NCBI GenBank assembly: GCA_963585895.1
Contig: OY757921.1
Coordinates: forward strand, 54,828,590 to 54,892,589
Origin: Sepioteuthis lessoniana
Taxonomy: Eukaryota; Mollusca; Cephalopoda; Myopsida; Loliginidae
Direction of reading: 5' to 3'
Length of the DNA stretch: 64,000 nt
Positions within the stretch are counted from its first letter, which is position 1. The number at the start of each line of letters is the position of its first letter. Of the stretch, positions 54,060 to 64,000 are shown piece by piece. A program made the translations under genes and the position numbers. The notes under the pieces are model-generated. The model made no database searches. It was given only the letters and a program-made list of their open reading frames with translations, and was not told the DNA's origin.

Positions 54060-56290
54060 CTTGCGAGTTTTTCACACCAAGGTGGTCATTCACTTAAGTC
54101 TGTGTGACAACAAGTCTCTTCATGTGTTGGGATTCTTCTGAGTATTTTAACCGATATTAAGAATACCGTGGTTTGGATAGTCTCGATTCTTTCTCTGATT
54201 TCAAATTCTTACAGTTTTATCCAAGCTTTTGATGATCATTTCTATCATCGTCACTCTCATGTTCGAGTTTTGTCGTTCTCTGTCAAAGCTAAAGTACTTG
54301 TTCATCTTTTCGCTTTCTTTGATTTTCGCTGTATGGCCCACCAGAACGGCAAAATGTAATTGATGGCGAGTCCTTTTTTCTTGTTAAGGTCTTGTCTTCT
54401 GGCTGGGATAATGTATCTCAAAATCTCTGAGAATTTTATACGTCTCATTCTCAAGGACGGATTTTACATATACCAATTTGGAAGCATGGTCAGATTTTAA
54501 TCTCTTGCACAATTCCCAGTGGATCACCTTTCCCACCCAACCATGAATCGTATTATACTCCTTTTGTGTCAGTTTGTTGCATTCACTTATGTGATTAACC
54601 ATTTTATCTATGTCTCCATATAACCTATACTTGTTCTACAGTTGTGTATTATCCATTTTCGCTTTAATATAATTGGTCCTTATGGCATTGTTTTATACAA
54701 ACAATGCCATAAGGACCAATTATATCAAAGTGAAAATGGCTAATGCTGTTAGAAGAGATTCAGATTCACTCTTGAAGTAACCTGTTCTTAATCATGTTAA
54801 AGTCCCTTCGTGTGGAATCTTGCCAGTTTGTCACTTTTTCCCATTTTTGCTTTGTTGTTTTTTTAGCCTACTATTATTATTTATTTTTGTTCTTTTTAAT
54901 TTATTCTTTGAATCCTTGAATTGATGCATCTTCGTAATCTTCATTATGGTGAGTCCTCTTCCAGTCAATTTTCTTGACCTAATCTCTCTATATTACTCCT
55001 CGGATGTAAGACCTAGTCATCAATTTCCTTCTTATTTGGTCCATTTGTTTGAGTTATTTCCTGGTCCATTTTAAGAATATTCCAAAGTATCTTAGATGGG
55101 GAACTACCCAGGTGTTTATTCCTTTGCTAAGATTTCTACTACAGAGCTTTTTTTGATAAGTTTTCTTCTAAGGTATTCTTTTCTTACTTTTTATGTCATC
55201 TCTGTTTGATGGTGTCTGCTTTCAATATTGCCAAGAATTGGTAAGTTTACTTTCTCACTAAGCGTTCTAATGCTTTCCTAATTTAGAAGTTCTATTCCTT
55301 CTGTTATTTCTCTTTTTCCACTTTTCATTATGAGCAAGGTACATTTTTAATGTCAAAATTCCATTCCTATATCCTACCTGTATATTCTTATTATTTGTGA
55401 CAAGGTCTCAATTATTTTCAAAAACTTTATATCATCTATGTGCATAAAGTTGTTTATTTTTTCTTGTAATTTTGCAAATTGGTACCTCAATGTGCATTTT
55501 TCAAGTGTATCATTGAGTAGCATCATTGCTATTACAAATAGTAGGGGTGAAACTGGGTCTCTCTGGAAGATTCCTCTTTGAATTTTCTCCTCTGCTAGGG
55601 TTTGTTTGCTAATTCCACTTTACAGTTTTCCATGATGACGTTTATGATTTTGTTGGATATTTTGCACATTTTCAGATATTTTCTTATCCAAGTTTGTGGG
55701 ACCATATTATTGACCTTTTAGTAGTCAATCAATGTCATGGCTGCATTTTTCTGCCTCATTTCTGCCTCCTTGAATATGTGTAGGACATCGGTTCCTCTTG
55801 TTCTCGTGTAGTATCATTTTGTTCTTCTGTAGAGTGTCTGCAGCATACAAGCGAGTAATATATATTTCTACTTTTATCTGGGTGGTTAGAATTTTCCACA
55901 TCATAGATATACACCTTATCGGTCTATAGTTACTGAGTATAATTCTTTTAGGGGATCCTTCTGGGTCATTATAGTTTTCCTCTTCGTCATCCTTTTGAGT
56001 ATTCTTGCTTCACCTTCATCCACGACTGAATGAAGGTGAATTATTTTAACCAGAATCCATGTATGCTATCAAAGCCTGATGTTTTCTGATTTGATTCTTT
56101 TTTGAGAGTATGTTCGCTTTGGAATCTTATTTCAGTCCATGTAATTTTTTTTTGGTTATTTATCCATTCGGCCTTTCTGTTATGTTCTTTCTGTTCCCAT
56201 ATCTTACTTCAAATTATTTTGCTTCCTTTGTCTCTTTTTATTGTCCTTGTACATTCTCCACCGACTCGTTTGTATAATTTTCTTTCATTG
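54060..56290 (-). mobile_element. R2/R4-type LINE, longest copy, decayed
   Basis: Minus strand, from the right: pre-RT linker near 56250-56120, conserved ITCLPMMWK-equivalent near 55930, RT motif A region near 55740-55700 (AMTLIDY-like), motif C near 55450 (a degenerate HIDDIK), thumb, a finger with its first two cysteines changed to tyrosine (YRLYGDIDKMVNHISEC, 54640-54580), VGKVIHWELCKRLKSDHASK, and the terminus at 54065. Almost every block is in a different frame. A hairpin-forming duplication sits at 54667-54725. Confidence 0.75.
54667..54725. repeat. Perfect palindrome, 27-bp arms, 5-base loop
   Basis: Left arm 54667-54693 and right arm 54699-54725 are exact reverse complements (right arm AAACAATGCCATAAGGACCA, then ATTATAT). 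With two mismatches the pairing extends about 13 bp further on both sides. The left arm is LINE coding sequence in its normal place (NNAIRTNYIKAKM); the right arm is an inverted extra copy. Confidence 0.95.
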
Positions 56291-57960
56291 TTTTGGAAAG
56301 TCCTGTTTTTTTTGGGGGGGGGGGTTGGCCATTTCGAATCGTCCAAAATATCTTATAAGACTGCCCAGTTGTTTATTCCTTTGAAGAGTCAAAGGGATTC
56401 TGTTCCGTTAAATTTTTAGAGGTAGTTGTAGTTTGTTGACAAATTTATCATTAAGACATGGAAATTGACCATAATCATTTACTAAAATGGAGAATATGCA
56501 TCCTATTGGGAAAGCTCTCTGGGACGAGCCATTGGTTCAATTTGCACTTCCCAGTCCAAAAAGCTGAAAAAGAAATTTGAATTTAGGAGCAATGTAAGTA
56601 TTTAATCAAATCTAACAATATCAGGTACATTTGTCAACTTATAAAATATTTACTTTGTTCTTTACAAGAATCTACAGCAGTGAAATGAATCCAGCACGGT
56701 ATCGGAAAACATTCTACATTATTTAGAAAGGTAAAGTTATTGTTATTACATGACATTGACTCTGGAAGAGTTTTGGATAATGAGGCAATTTTACTAGAGA
56801 AACTTAAAGGTCTAAGCATGCTGAAGTCATTAACTATTTTTATAGAAACAAATTTTGTAATGAAATAATTGATGAAAATCTCAAATAAATTTTTTATTCA
56901 AAACATGCTTATGAGCTGGATAGGGTTTTTGTGGTTATTTTGTTTGTTGCATTTGTTGGTTTTTTTTTTTTTTTGTTTTTTTTTGTATTATGCTTTTTGT
57001 TTTTATTTTTTTGTTGGTTTTTGAGAAAACAGTCTTGGATAAGATTTAAAGAGGGTTAATACAATTTGAATTTGGCATCTACGTATTAGGAACAATTCCA
57101 TTTTGGGAAGATTATTTATTTATAAATATATTTATTTTACCTTTTGTATAATATAATTTGATGTCACTTTCTCTGGGTTGGTTAAACAACATATTAGACC
57201 TTGTGGTATTTCATGCCGAAGTCAATTTAATAATTATGATCTCTAATTATTACGGTAGAAAAGTATATACACAATCATTTTAAACAGAAAAAACTTCATT
57301 ATCTCAAAAGAATTTATTAAATCGTAGGTGGGATCCTAACATGTACTCTTAAAGCACCTGTTTTTGTCAGCTAAGTTAAGTAGTAGGGAGCCTGTTCAGC
57401 TGTAAGGGTAACTCCTTAATGAAAGCAGGTACAAACCTAAGGCCTAAGGTTACTGTTACCAACCTAAGGCCTAAGGTTATCAACCTAAGGTCAGACAAAG
57501 AAAATCTTTGTAAATAATGAGGTTGTCATTTTTAATTAGAGATTGGCAAAATGTTTTATCAATTTTTTACGAACTATTTTAAAACTAAGAAAAATATCAA
57601 AGTATCATTTATTTCAATTTAGGGAGGCAAGTTTTATAGGTTTGTAGTATCAAAGTGGACAATTTTTCCCGGGAAATTTAATTTATTGGGAAAATGGTTT
57701 ACGTATTTTTAATACCACAGATTTAGTCATCGTATTAGGCCCAAAAAAAGTCATTTCAAAAAAACTTTCAATAACTGAGGAATATCGTAAAACATATCTT
57801 TATAAAATTTAGTATAGAGCTTCTTAATGCAAAAATGAGTCGACGTTGTTTGGTGGAAAAGTCAACATTCGAAATCCTCAATTTCTAATAATATTCTATT
57901 CTTAATATGTAGAAGGACATAGTTTCACAATACCAATACATTGGACAGACCAAGAAAAAA
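56291..57960. other. No recognised gene
   Basis: Contains a run of nine G's near 56318 and a short cluster of CCTAAGG/CCTTAGG-type words (AACCTAAGGCCTAAGGTTA, 57435-57492). T-rich tract at 56955-57015. No coding motif. Confidence 0.5.
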
Positions 57961-57993
57961 GCGAGCTTGAGTTATGAATCACATGTAGTTTTT

Positions 57994-57997
<4 letters not shown>

Positions 57998-58029
<32 letters not shown>
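57998..58029. repeat. (TA)n microsatellite at mariner copy 4
   Basis: About 16 TA units directly against the TIR. Confidence 0.95.
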
Positions 58030-58030
<1 letters not shown>

Positions 58031-58893
58031 GAGGATCATTAAATAAGTTTCCAGACTTTTTTCATTTGGGCACTTTTATTGATAGTACACACATGAAACC
58101 CTAGTCCCCTTCGAAATAATCTCCTCCGGCTGCAATGCACTTCTGGAAGGCCCCATGGGAGTCCCCTTGTGTGAGCGTGTCAATTACCTTCATCACAGCC
58201 TCTTTCATCTCCTCAATTGTCTCATAACAGCCTCTGAGCTAAGGGAATAACCAAAAGTCACAGGCAGCAAGGTCTGAGAGGGTGAGGAGCTATCTTGATG
58301 CCCATCTTGGTCAAATAGTCTGTGACAAAGATGGAATTGTGGACTGGTGTATTGTCCTGCTGGAAATGCCACAGACCCGATTTGAAGAGTGCTGGCTTCT
58401 TCTGACGGAATCTCTTCCTGAACTCCCTTAAAACCTCAACATAGTAACCCTAACCCTAACCGTTTGGCCAATCAACTCTAGTGTAGTGACTTCCTTGCTC
58501 CTCTCACACGTCTCATCATCCCTCACAGACCCCCTGCCTTCCTTGAATCTCTTATGCCACTCAAAAAATTATGCTTGATGCAAGATGGTCGAAAAGCAGT
58601 CTGAAGCATTCCTTACGTTCCTGTGGCATTTTTTCCAAGTTTAAAACAGAATTTTATTGCATATCGTTCTTCTAAAGTGTCATCACGTCCAGATTGCATT
58701 TTTGAAATTCACCAGCTGTGAGAATCAGGTTTTAGTAGGGTGTATTCCTATTGCTGTTGTAGCTGTTCATTTGAACATAAAAATTGGTCAGTCATCTCAT
58801 CAGATGTATAGCAACAACATAGTGAATTTTTAAGAGTCTACGACAATTTTAAAGGCCTATACAAAAATGTCTGGAAAATTATTGAATGCACCG

Positions 58894-58896
<3 letters not shown>
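58030..58896 (-). mobile_element. mariner-type DNA transposon, internally deleted, copy 4
   Basis: Inverted relative to copies 1-3. The right end of the element (here on the left) is CGAGGATCATTAAATAAGTT then TCCAGACTTTTTT, close to consensus; the other TIR (58865-58896) is worn. (TA)n on both sides. The transposase remnant runs from MQSGRDDTLEERYAIKFCFK (58700) through the deletion junction (58445-58461) to EEMKEAVMKVIDTLTQGD and AAGGDYFEGD (58115), with many stops. It is the most diverged of the copies. Confidence 0.9.
58445..58461 (-). repeat. TTAGGG-type repeat at mariner deletion junction
   Basis: AACCCTAACCCTAACC on the plus strand, that is GGTTAGGGTTAGGGTT in element orientation, at the same place as in copies 1 and 2. 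Confidence 0.9.

Positions 58897-58951
<55 letters not shown>
58897..58951. repeat. (TA)n microsatellite
   Basis: About 27 TA units on the other side of mariner copy 4. Confidence 0.95.
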
Positions 58952-58954
<3 letters not shown>

Positions 58955-59019
58955 CAATCAGATAAATCCAGAATAAGGAATCATTCCAAACAGGACCAAT
59001 AAAATATTCAAAATAGCAC

Positions 59020-59037
59020 ATGTGCTACCAGCGCGAT

Positions 59038-59082
<45 letters not shown>
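59020..59082 (+). mobile_element. RTE 3' tail, extremely truncated, with (GAT)n
   Basis: TGTGCTACCAGCGCGATATG followed by about 14 GAT units. The first 20 bases equal the last codons and stop of the 31-33 kb RTE (CATSAI). Only about 20 bp of the element were copied before truncation. Confidence 0.8.
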
Positions 59083-59084
<2 letters not shown>

Positions 59085-59640
59085 AGAGCTCAATGTAAAT
59101 AAAATCCACCAACCAAATAATTTTCTCTTAAAAAAACAACAGTCACTTTAAAATAATAAATTTATTTCCATCCTGTTAAGAGAATTGATATAAATCAATG
59201 CTCTAAAAAATTAACAGGACTTCTTCAGATTAAACAAGAAATGGATTAAAATATTTTTTCACATTCATAACCAGACTAAGACAAACAAAAACAAAAAAGT
59301 CATTTCTCCTATGTTTTAAAGCAAGCATAAACCTTCAAGCAACAATGAGTATCAAAATATTAAGGCATGTAAAACTAGATCCAGTTTCATCATACTTCAA
59401 ATTTAACCGAGGCAAAAATAAGTTACAATAATACATGTAAAAAATTCAAACATTTATAACATTTTTATCATTAAAATAAACTAAAATATCTAAAACTAAT
59501 GTTAATTATGCTAACCCCACCTCCAAATTACAATAAGAATCACTAATAAGAATTCAAATTCTTATTCATTTATCATTTTGATAGACCATAGTCATTCATT
59601 TTCTGTTTATTTGTCTATTTATTCATTCACTTATTTTTGA
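59083..59640. other. No recognised gene
   Basis: AT-rich, no motif. Confidence 0.5.
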
Positions 59641-59644
59641 AAAC

Positions 59645-60615
59645 AGTCTAAATTTATTTTTATGTCTACATCTAGCTATTAAATCGCATCTCTGATTTAA
59701 TAGGTTACCAGGATCAAAGTATAACAATTTGTATCTTTTCTTCCAGACGCAAATTACATCTACCATCAAAGCAGCACGGAGTCGTAGATCTTTTCAATAT
59801 TCTCTATTGAATTTCTGGGGTTAAGCCCATATTTTTCAACTTCCAAAAATATTTGGATAAAGCTGTTTGATTTCTCAAGGGCTCATGAGAGATCGAATGA
59901 ATATGAATATTTTATCTTAATTTCCACCTAACCAACGAAATTCCAATACAATTTTTTTTTTTTTACATTTTTCTTTGGGAAAATAATAGCTTGATATACT
60001 ACGTTTTTCAAATTACAGAAACCATTAATAGGACTATTGATTTTAGTTTTACTATCATCATCATCATCATCATCATCATCAAGTTGGTCATAATATTTTC
60101 TTATTACTTCCGTATTATGAGTGTTAATTATTTTTTTTAAGATATTCGTGCAAGAATAACTAATTTTTAAAGTTTTCCTATTAAATATTTTATATAATAT
60201 ATTATACTGATTAAACTGTTTATCTATCAATTTTTTAAAATATTTTCTTATGTTTATAAACAAGTTTACAAAAACGCACCACTTGTTGAACCATATAATT
60301 TTCCTTTTTCTATTTTTATGACAATTTACATCAATACTACAATTAGAAATAGTTTCTTTATCTTTATACAAATTATTACTATTATCATCTTTTTCAGCTC
60401 TAGATAAGTAAACTCTTCTTTAAAACCCCTATTCTTGAGGGCTTCAATATATATTTTACTACTTTCATGGAAAATTTTCTTATTTGATGATAATCTCCTT
60501 ATTCCCATATTAACAGCTTTCGGAACTTGTTTAATTATAGAACTTGAGTGATTAGAATTTACATTAATATAGAAGGGATATTGGTTTGTTTTAAGAAATG
60601 ACCTATGCTAATATT
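59645..60615 (-). mobile_element. Penelope-like element, 3' part (RT C-terminus and GIY-YIG region)
   Basis: The minus strand carries, in order, the end of the RT, a connector and a GIY-YIG-type endonuclease remnant, the domain order of Penelope-like retroelements. The upstream part of the RT is absent. No terminal repeats were recognised. It is the only member of this class in the window. Confidence 0.75.
59700..60605 (-). pseudogene. Penelope-like RT/GIY-YIG protein, broken
   Basis: From 60605: YINVNSNHSSSIIKQVPKAV then MGIRRLSSNKKIFHESSKIY (60508-60430), a frameshift, then a 147-codon frame 60371-59928: KDKETISNCSIDVNCHKNRK, RKIIWFNKWCVFVNLFINIR, FNQYNILYKIFNRKTLKISY, KKIINTHNTEVIRKYYDQL, a run of nine aspartates from (GAT)n, and CNLKNVVYQAIIFPKKNVKK. 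After another frameshift come CIGISLVRWKLR (the YIG block, tyrosine lost), RNQTALSKYFWKLKNMG and RILKRSTTPCCFDGRCNLRL. In the family the GIY-YIG nuclease cuts the target DNA; here a stop and the lost tyrosine make it inactive. Confidence 0.75.
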
Positions 60616-61212
60616 ATTTGGTATTGTTCATCTGTTATTTCTACCTATTATCGATTATAACTTTTTTTAGAAATAGAAAGATAAAATCAATTATGTCAAA
60701 TTGAATAAAAGTGGCCTTGATCTTATTTTTGATATTTCTAAACCATTCAATTTTATCAGTTGAATTCTTCCAAAGATGTTTTTAGGTTTGAGCTCTGTAG
60801 TTGATTTTTAAAACACTTGGACCAGAGCTCCAACTTCAGCAGAACGTACTCTTTGTTTATTTGCGCGTAGATATAATATGCGCAGAGTCATTGTTAATCT
60901 ACCAAAAAATTAAATTAAATTAAGATGAAGTTAGGGAATAAATACTCTGCAAATTTAAAAGATCAAAAGAAAAGGCTGATAGCAATGTATAAAATGTAAG
61001 TACCTCTCTTTACATAATATTAAAATATGGATACATAAATAAACAAATAGATAAATAAAACTCAGTAACTAGCATTAAATTTATACTTACGTTAAATATA
61101 ATATAGTTAATTTTCTTAAGATGAGATTATTTTTCAAGTTACATTTTTCAAATATAGCAATTTAGGTATCAATTTAAAATCGTAAACAAATACTAATCAT
61201 AAATTTGTACAT
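60616..61212. other. No recognised gene
   Basis: Highly AT-rich, short frames only. Confidence 0.5.
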
Positions 61213-62014
61213 AATTAAATATATATAATTCATATATACTTTTTGATGAATAATGAATATGATAGAATGAATAAATAAATTGTAAATAAATAAAAATCGT
61301 TACTTCCTTTATTCACTTTAAAATATACCATTTTCTTGGAACGACGAAAAAAATGTCAGTTTATTTCGATGTTAGCGTTCATTCGTCAATTTAATTATGT
61401 TTTATGTCATCACTGACTTTGAAATCTCTAGGTTTGATTATTTGTTTAACAGTATATCAACCTTTATTAACCTGTATTTATTTAATGCCAAAGTCATCCT
61501 TCTAGAACAGTAGCGGTACTATTTAACCCATAGCTAGGAGAATTAGGGGGTTCGTACCTTCTCCAAGGAAATTTTGTCAGAAAGTGTTGCGTTCTGATTA
61601 GTGAACGCTTGTAAATTAAATATATATAATTCATATATACTTTTTGATGAATAATGAATATGATAGAATGAATAAATAAATTGTAAATAAATAAAAATCG
61701 TTACTTCCTTTATTCACTTTAAAATATACCATTTTCTTGGAACGACGAAAAAAATGTCAGTTTATTTCGATGTTAGCGTTCATTCGTCAATTTAATTATG
61801 TTTTATGTCATCACTGACTTTGAAATCTCTAGGTTTGATTATTTGTTTAACAGTATATCAACCTTTATTAACCTGTATTTATTTAATGTCAAAGTCATCC
61901 TTCTAGAACAGTAGCGGTACTATTTAACCCATAGCTAGGAGAATTAGGGGGTTCGTACCTTCTCCAAGGAAATTTTGTCAGAAAGTGTTGCGTTCTGATT
62001 AGTGAACGCTTGTA
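61213..62014 (+). repeat. 401-bp tandem duplication (two units)
   Basis: 61213-61613 and 61614-62014 are identical by eye except for one C/T difference (AATGCCAAAG at about 61486, AATGTCAAAG at about 61887). Each unit includes a SINE-body fragment (CATCCTTCTAGAACAGTAGC, CCCATAGCTAGGAGAATTAG) shared with 42.8 kb. The high identity indicates a young duplication or gene conversion. Confidence 0.95.
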
Positions 62015-62378
62015 AAATCAAATAAAGGACAAACCACGATATGAGAGGAAATAGAGATATATTCTCAGGAAAAAGTATATACAATAGAGAGACTATAAGA
62101 AGACAAGAACATAGGATTAGTGAATACAGAATAAAGATATAGTCCAACGATAGTATTGGCTTCCGTTATTACGGTAGCAAGTAAGGTGATCTAGTGCGAT
62201 CTCCATGCTCCAACGCTCTAATACTATTCCTATAAGAAGCTACTTTTCACCTTCTAGTCTGCTTTATTTCATTGCAGAAAATACAATGAAGGCACAAGGC
62301 CTTGAAGTTTGGGGGGAGGGGAAGGGAATTGTCTTGCATTGTCTATATATTCTAAGGGAACCTAGCTAGCCACATTCG
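62015..62378. other. No recognised gene
   Basis: Unique-looking AT-rich DNA leading to the 3' end of the next LINE. Confidence 0.5.
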
Positions 62379-64000
62379 CCGACCCATTCAACAGTACGAT
62401 ATATAACCATTCATCCATCGCCATGTGAGCAGCAACCACAAAATACCACATTTGCTCTATGAAAAAGACCTACTTAAAACCCCGGAAGTGATGAATGATT
62501 TTATTTACAATTTATGGTTTATTTACAATGAAAGTATAAGATGGGGATGGGAGGAAAAAAAACGACAAAGACGAGACCAAAGAAAAAGATTTTCCCCGTT
62601 TGGTTGCCCTCCCATCCCCTCGTCTACGAAAATGGAGGCTGATTGTTTTCCGGTGTCCGAAAACACCGAAAACAAGCCGAACCTACCCTAGCGAGAAGAG
62701 GGATCCTAGTCTAATGGGGCAAAAGCAATACAGGGTTGGGCGTGGTGTGGGCAGTTAAACTGCAGGGGATATGTGTTATATACATGTGAACTTTCAAGAT
62801 CTTCGACAAAAAACGGGCTAGGATAAGGCTTACGTTGACTTTGGGTCTGACTTGAGGAAGGAAAAGTCCATTTCACCTTTTATGTCTACACTGCGTCGGC
62901 CCAAGTATGCAAGTCTTTCAGCAAGCCAGTGGCTCTCCAGATCAGGCATACCCAGAACCTTGTTGCGTGTACGTTGGATACAGACCTTTCTACGGACCAT
63001 AGGCCTTGCACCTCCCCATAGCAATCTGGAGAGGGATCGTTGCAGTGCCAGCCGACGTAACTTAGGCAGAGGAAGTACAGCCAATCGGTAAAGGATCAAG
63101 GGGAAGACGTACACGGAGCACGCTTCCGTCCTTACCCTTTAAGGACAACCTCCTTGAAAGCCAGATTCCCACCTGAGCATTCACCTTAGCTTATACTTCC
63201 GACCAATTTCGCTCCAGTTGGAGGTCAGGCCCGAACAACACCCCGATGATGCGGACGGGTCCGTCACTCCAGCGGAAGGGCCCTGGAAGGGTATCGTTAC
63301 CCTTCCATGCCCCGAGCCGCAAACCTTCGCTTTTGTCAAAATTGACCTTGGCTCCTGCAATCCGTTCGTACTCACCAACCCCCTTCTTCACAGTCTTTAT
63401 ATCCAGTCGGCGGGATACAAACACTATGGTATCGGCAAACGCGGAAAACCTTGCTGTTAGAGGGCCAGAAAAAAAGACACCGCGCAAAGCCGGATTTGTC
63501 CTCTCATCCCTAAGCCTACGGAGCAGGGGCTTCAAAGCTAGGACATAGAGAAGAGGAGACAAGGGGCATCCCTGCCAGACCGAACGCTCGATCGCAAACA
63601 CCCTCGAACGCCTTCCGTTCACCTGCACCACTGCCTGAGGGTTGTGGTACATCATGCTAATCCATCTGCGGAACTCCGGTTTGAATCTGGCAGTCTCCAA
63701 AACAGTCACCAAAAACCGATGGTCAACCCTATCGGAGGCCTTAGACTGATCTAAACTGATCAGCGCAGCCTCGGTGCCGTCTTCTATCTCCTCTAGGACC
63801 TCGCGAATCAAGTGCAGATTGTCCTGGATTGATCTTCCCTTCACAGCAAAGGTCTGCTCGGGGCCGATCAGATCGCTAATGACAAGCTGTAAACGATTCG
63901 CAACGACCCGGGACAAAATCTTTAACTCTGTATTAAGCAGAGTTATGGGGTTGTAATCGTCTAAACCCTCCCAAACATGCATGCTACCTTTCTTCAGCAA
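62379..64000 (-). mobile_element. Tx1-like LINE, internally deleted, running off the window end
   Basis: 3' UTR at 62379-62820 (homologous to 12105-12650) and ORF2 RT at 62830-64000. The ORF2 C-terminus present in the 12-13 kb copy is missing: coding sequence joins the UTR near 62830 after FSFLKSDPKS. The 5' part continues beyond the window. It is the best-preserved copy of this family here. Confidence 0.85.
62830..64000 (-). pseudogene. ORF2 reverse transcriptase of Tx1-like LINE, partial
   Basis: An open minus-strand frame of at least 269 codons, 64000-63191: DDYNPITLLNTELKILSRVV, GPEQTFAVKGRSIQDNLHLI, motif A ALISLDQSKASDRVDHRF (F of AFD changed to S), RSVWQGCPLSPLLYVLALKP, motif C SAFADTIVFVSRRLD, in which one codon is missing and the second catalytic aspartate of FADD is lost, then AGAKVNFDKSEGLRLGAWKG and LERNWSEV. 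A frameshift near 63180 leads to the 63114-62830 frame (FPLILYRLAVLPL, LGMPDLESHWLAERLAYLGR). So the RT is catalytically dead despite the long open frame. Confidence 0.85.

Overview
The window looks like repeat-dominated, AT-rich animal DNA, with no bacterial gene organisation, no operons and no recognisable host gene. Taxonomy is inference: the mix of RTE, Tx1/L1-like and restriction-endonuclease (R2/R4-type) LINEs, Penelope-like elements, mariner, tRNA-derived SINEs, TTAGGG-type repeats and long (TA)n tracts fits a lophotrochozoan invertebrate, most likely a mollusc and perhaps a cephalopod. The DNA could be intergenic or lie in a large intron.

Layout. 1-4.7 kb: decayed minus-strand Tx1/L1-like LINE (ORF1 with a CCHC knuckle, ORF2 with AP endonuclease and RT), cut by the window edge. 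5-8.3 kb: a G-rich interspersed repeat, a tRNA-derived SINE and an RTE 3' end. 8.4-10.3 kb: wrecked LTR-retrotransposon pol (RNase H, integrase). 12.1-13.4 kb: 3' end of another Tx1-like LINE. 15.2-18.4 kb: near full-length dead RTE. 18.6-20.2 kb: R2/R4-type LINE 3' fragment, then an internally deleted mariner. 21-28 kb: two copies of a minisatellite-bearing repeat ('family M'), an inverted RTE fragment and two R2/R4-type LINE copies with a nested SINE. 28.4-33 kb: a 660-bp tandem duplication and the best-preserved gene here, an RTE reverse transcriptase open for 616 codons. 34.2-36 kb: an RTE 3' end and a decayed copy of a recurrent uncharacterised gene family. 36.4-40.9 kb: head-to-tail array of R2/R4-type LINE copies, all minus strand. 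41.8-47 kb: scattered SINEs and family M in unremarkable AT-rich DNA. 47.7-49.6 kb: very long (TA)n arrays carrying two mariner copies. 52-56.3 kb: more nested R2/R4-type LINE copies, one with a perfect 27-bp-arm palindrome. 58-60.6 kb: a fourth mariner, a minute RTE tail and a Penelope-like element. 61.2-62 kb: a 401-bp tandem duplication. 62.4-64 kb: an internally deleted Tx1-like LINE running off the right edge.

No functional gene set is visible; what can be read is a history of insertion, nesting, truncation and duplication. The most unusual points are (1) a mariner derivative whose internal deletion junction carries TTAGGG-like repeats, shared by three copies, each sitting in a (TA)n tract; (2) serial same-orientation nesting of R2/R4-type LINEs at short TAA runs; (3) a perfect hairpin made from LINE sequence; and (4) a pseudogene of a conserved-looking protein family I cannot name. 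Family names were assigned by recognising protein motifs, without any database search.
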